Positions 6,990-8,815 of a stretch of DNA of 8,815 bases are shown here, one piece after another. The notes under the pieces were generated by a model. That model ran no database searches, was not told the origin of the DNA, and worked only from the letters and a program-made list of their open reading frames with translations. Source of the DNA: Nitrospirales bacterium (GTDB lineage Bacteria; Nitrospirota; Thermodesulfovibrionia; Thermodesulfovibrionales; Dissulfurispiraceae); NCBI GenBank assembly GCA_020846375.1, contig JADLDZ010000410.1, forward strand, positions 1 through 8,815, written 5' to 3'. The first letter of the stretch is position 1, and each line of letters opens with the position of its first letter. Made by a program: the position numbers and the translations under genes.

Positions 6990-7034
6990 CGAGCCCCTCC
7001 CCCGTTTCTCCCGGAAGAGGACTGGCGTTATTAC

Positions 7035-7217
7035 CCGAAGGCATACCTTGACAAACCGGCGGAAGCCCTCATGAAGAAGGAGACCATGGATGGAAATGAA
7101 ATAGAACGGATAATAAGGGAATCGCAAACGCGCCCTACATGCAATAGGCGGACGAAAGGCGGACGGAAGAGATGTGTATCGGGACATCGCTTCACATCAT
7201 TGGACGAACAACTTTAA
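7035..7217 (+). pseudogene. FtsH-like C-terminal fragment
   Basis: On the plus strand this frame reads PKAYLDKPAEALMKKETMDG followed by NEIERIIRES, then a basic tail to TAA at 7215. The A-LMKKET-DG-EI-RII pattern matches the segment near the C-terminus of FtsH-type AAA+ zinc proteases, where LLEKETLDGEEI is typical. Neither the AAA+ domain nor the HEXXH protease motif is present upstream, so only the tail survives. The last codons run antisense into the 3' end of the intramembrane protease gene. It is probably a relic of a gene otherwise lost here. The identity rests on about 25 residues. Confidence 0.4.
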
Positions 7218-7931
7218 CTGCTTCAGTAACGGCACCAGTACGATGGCGACAAAATCCTGGAGGAAATGTATTACGATGGGAGCAGTGAGGCTCTTCCGCC
7301 ACAGGTAAATGAGGGCCAGCATAACTCCCATAAAGCCTGTGGTAATTACATTGACTGTTCCTTCATAGCCGTGTCCAAGGGAAAAGAACACCGCCGACAA
7401 CAGCACCGCCGCGGCGGGGCTTGACGTAACGGCGCTGAAGCGCAGTATGAGATACCCGCGGAAGATCGTCTCTTCGGCCAAGGCAACGGTAATAACCAGG
7501 AAAAAGGCCAGAACGAATCCTGCAATGCCCTTTTCGCTTGCTATGGCAGGCAGCGGAGTTGACGAGACTGGGAGCCCCGCCTTGTGGAGCGAGGCCTCAA
7601 GCAAAGAGGCGGCAAAGAAAAAAGGGATGAACAGCCAGATACCCATGCTGATGTCTTTCCGGACGTTTTGTGCCGTCCAGCCAATGGCAATGGCGGGTTC
7701 ACCGTTGCGCCAGATGAAGAAGAGAATCAGGCTTACCAGTGAGAAGTCGCGCAGCATGGTGGCGCCTGCTATCAGCATGAAGCTCATGCCGCCTTGTCCG
7801 ACGGCGAAAAATGAAAGAATCAGGGAGGGAAAAATAAGGAAGAGAAAGACCAGGAGCTCAAGGAGCTGCTCCTTGCGTCGCGAGTATACGGGCCGTTTTT
7901 CCTCTACGGGATTGTTTGATCCTTCCGACAT
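7197..7931 (-). CDS. CPBP (Abi/CAAX-type) intramembrane metalloprotease
   Basis: This is a multi-pass membrane protein of 244 residues with about seven to eight helices. The family motifs are present: AEETIFRG (152-159, EExxxR), FFSLGH (182-187) and IHFLQD (221-226), giving E153, E154, R158, H187 and H222 as the likely catalytic or metal-binding set. Family members process prenylated proteins, act in bacteriocin immunity, or have unknown substrates; the substrate here is unknown. The reading frame extends to 8042 and would overlap the PDZ gene, but ATG 7931 has AGGAAGG 7 nt upstream and begins a normal polar N-terminus. A start at ATG 7964 is less likely. The gap to the PDZ gene is 73 bp, and both may be read from the promoter at 8308-8335. 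Confidence 0.85.
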   Translation of the reverse strand: MSEGSNNPVEEKRPVYSRRKEQLLELLVFLFLIFPSLILSFFAVGQGGMSFMLIAGATMLRDFSLVSLILFFIWRNGEPAIAIGWTAQNVRKDISMGIWLFIPFFFAASLLEASLHKAGLPVSSTPLPAIASEKGIAGFVLAFFLVITVALAEETIFRGYLILRFSAVTSSPAAAVLLSAVFFSLGHGYEGTVNVITTGFMGVMLALIYLWRKSLTAPIVIHFLQDFVAIVLVPLLKQLKLFVQ

Positions 7932-7938
7932 CACCGAG

Positions 7939-7945
7939 CCTTCCT
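7939..7945 (-). promoter_or_regulatory. Ribosome binding site setting the protease start
   Basis: AGGAAGG on the minus strand lies 7 nt before ATG 7931. It is the best Shine-Dalgarno match among the candidate starts of the intramembrane protease gene and argues against the long form that overlaps the PDZ gene. Confidence 0.5.
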
Positions 7946-8004
7946 GAATTGTCCTGCTGTACATGCCGTTCCCACCCGGCTCCCTATGGATGAAGAGTAA
8001 TGCT

Positions 8005-8295
8005 TCACGAGACTTCGATTGTGACAGAGAAGGTCTGCCCACCTCTCTTGAGCAGAAATAGCACGGGTTTCTCTCTTCCTGATTTTTTCATGGCAGCGTC
8101 ATAATCTTTAGAGTGCTGACCAGGATATGGTTCATCCTCGATCACATCACCGGCCCGGATGCCCACAAAATCGGCGGGACTGCCGGGAGACACATTCACA
8201 ACGACGACCCCGGCCCTGTCCTTAAGGTGGAGCTTAGTTGTCGGCCGTGGTGTAATTTTCTCAACGGCCATCCCGAGTTCGACGATTGATGGCAT
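8005..8295 (-). CDS. Stand-alone PDZ-domain protein
   Basis: This 96-residue protein is essentially one PDZ domain of the bacterial HtrA/Tsp type. It opens with LGMAVEKITPRP, the usual lead-in of DegP-like PDZ domains, followed by AGVVVVNVSPGSPADFVGI, RAGDVI and a closing strand pair ending KRGGQTFSVTIEVS. There is no protease domain, signal peptide or membrane helix. It may be a free cytoplasmic peptide-binding domain or the tail of a broken HtrA gene. The intact promoter at 8308-8335 favours expression. A GTG at 8319 would add eight residues but lies within the predicted promoter; ATG 8295 lies about 6 nt after the predicted transcription start, implying a nearly leaderless mRNA. The intramembrane protease gene follows in the same direction. 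Confidence 0.7.
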   Translation of the reverse strand: MPSIVELGMAVEKITPRPTTKLHLKDRAGVVVVNVSPGSPADFVGIRAGDVIEDEPYPGQHSKDYDAAMKKSGREKPVLFLLKRGGQTFSVTIEVS

Positions 8296-8307
8296 GGCCT
8301 TATTATA

Positions 8308-8335
8308 AGGATATCCCACGCCCGGCAGATGTCAA
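8308..8335 (-). promoter_or_regulatory. Candidate promoter of the PDZ/protease pair
   Basis: On the minus strand there is a perfect TTGACA (8335-8330), a 16-nt spacer and TATCCT (8313-8308, 4 of 6). A perfect TATAAT lies slightly further on (8307-8302), but 22 nt from the -35, which is too far for the pair. The -35 begins 21 nt beyond the repeat at 8357-8405. Confidence 0.45.
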
Positions 8336-8356
8336 GTAGAAACAGCCCGTTTTATT

Positions 8357-8405
8357 CCGTATAGGTATGGACATAGTTGCCAGACTGAGAGGAGAGGGGA
8401 AAGAG
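8357..8405 (+). repeat. Imperfect repeat, right copy
   Basis: Partner of the repeat at 144-192, with 40 of 49 positions identical and in the same orientation, so the two bracket about 8.1 kb as direct repeats. A related inverted stretch lies at 8600-8615: its reverse complement matches 8364-8379 at 14 of 16 positions. That stretch is itself nearly palindromic (GTATG-TT-CATAC), so the inverted match is weaker evidence than it looks. Confidence 0.6.
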
Positions 8406-8641
8406 ACGGCCCCTCTATATGACTATGAGGCCCTGCTCCCCTTTGAGCAGATGCAGCTTGATAACAAAACACCTCCTGGACTAAAATGCCCTTCCCCAGT
8501 GGGTCTGCGAGCATATGAGAGCATAGGGACCGCCCCCCATGAAAACCTCTCGAAATCCTTCGGCCCTTTGTCTGCCTCGCTTAAATCCCTAAAAAGTGAC
8601 AAGTATGTTCATACCAGGTACCGGCACCAGTCAGCCAGGGA
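8406..8641. other. Intergenic region upstream of the right-hand repeat
   Basis: With the repeat and promoter, this is part of a gap of about 320 bp between the creatininase end and the PDZ gene. A plus-strand frame starting at ATG 8368 stays open to the window's right edge, but it runs antisense through the creatininase tail and shows no known domain. GTATGTTCATAC at 8603-8614 is a short dyad. No clear terminator follows the creatininase stop codon. Confidence 0.35.
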
Positions 8642-8815
8642 TTACCGGCCGACTTTCCGCGAAGAAACGCGCTTCTTCTCTTTCTCCTCCAGCGTGCCGA
8701 GCAGCGCGGAGATGCTGTCCACCATGAGCTCCACGGCCTTCTCCCCCTTTTCCACGGAAGCCTTTCCCGGATCGCCCCATACGCCGCCGGGCCAGTGCCG
8801 CACCTTGTCCCTGAC
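8642..8815 (-). CDS. Creatininase-family amidohydrolase, C-terminal end (partial)
   Basis: The last 57 codons of a gene that enters from the right edge, in frame to TAA at 8644-8642. The segment GGVWGDPGKASVEKGEKAVE matches the C-terminal signature of creatininase-family proteins, where a GVWGDP-x-A-x-x-EKG motif precedes the final helix. The family comprises metal-dependent amidohydrolases acting on creatinine and other cyclic or peptide-like amides; the substrate here cannot be told. The metal-binding residues lie upstream, outside the window. A basic tail (EEKEKKRVSSRKVGR) extends past the usual end. The family call is fairly safe, the function is not. Confidence 0.75.
   Translation of the reverse strand, partial: VRDKVRHWPGGVWGDPGKASVEKGEKAVELMVDSISALLGTLEEKEKKRVSSRKVGR

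Noticed and set aside
6972..7187. Minus-strand frame of 71 codons between the intramembrane protease and the stress-protein remnant
   Set aside because: No ribosome site or domain; it overlaps the operon promoter and is antisense to the FtsH-like fragment.
8368..8815. Plus-strand frame open for about 149 codons to the right edge, whose first residues (MDIVARLRGEG) resemble those at the left repeat (MYIVTRLRGEG)
   Set aside because: The similarity is explained by the nucleotide repeat, the two frames diverge straight after it, and the right half is antisense to the creatininase tail. It could be revisited if more copies of the repeat share the frame.
1..8815. CRISPR array, tRNA or rRNA genes
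   Set aside because: No regularly spaced repeats and no cloverleaf or rRNA-like sequence were seen on either strand by reading; no tool search was possible.

Overview
The window holds a compact terminal respiratory operon, all on the minus strand, flanked by decayed or small accessory genes. Moderately GC-rich coding sequence, mostly good Shine-Dalgarno sites, a Tat-type Rieske protein and a b6-type cytochrome b fused to a cytochrome c suggest a Gram-negative bacterium of the Desulfobacterota, Nitrospirota or a similar lineage. No rRNA or complete phylogenetic marker is present, so this placement is a guess.

Right edge (about 8815-8300): the last 57 codons of a creatininase-family amidohydrolase, then a gap of about 320 bp. 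The gap carries an imperfect repeat (8357-8405) followed by a TTGACA promoter. Next are a stand-alone PDZ-domain protein (8005-8295) and a CPBP/Abi-type intramembrane protease (7197-7931), which may form a pair. Between the protease and the operon (7196-6663) lies a gene graveyard: a plus-strand fragment resembling the C-terminus of FtsH, and a universal stress protein cut down to 63 codons that sits directly behind a good promoter and heads the operon.

Core (6662-494): coxB, coxA, coxC, ctaG, a small two-helix membrane protein, a Rieske protein, and a cytochrome b fused to cytochrome c. Junctions are ATGA overlaps or 17-bp overlaps, except the last, which has a 17-bp gap. The genes predict a quinol:O2 pathway: quinol to Rieske [2Fe-2S] and b hemes, to the c heme tethered on cytochrome b, to the c heme tethered on CoxB, then CuA, heme a and heme a3-CuB. 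No separate cytochrome c1/f or soluble cytochrome c is encoded, so a physically wired bc-caa3 supercomplex is plausible. CtaG would deliver copper to CuB. Heme A synthesis genes (ctaA, ctaB) and Sco are not in the window.

Left edge (493-1): about 300 bp without a convincing gene, a second copy of the repeat (144-192), a TTGACA promoter at exactly the same distance from the repeat as on the right, and the first 18 codons of a small Cys-containing protein that looks like DUF1540. The two repeat copies lie in the same orientation and bracket the whole segment.
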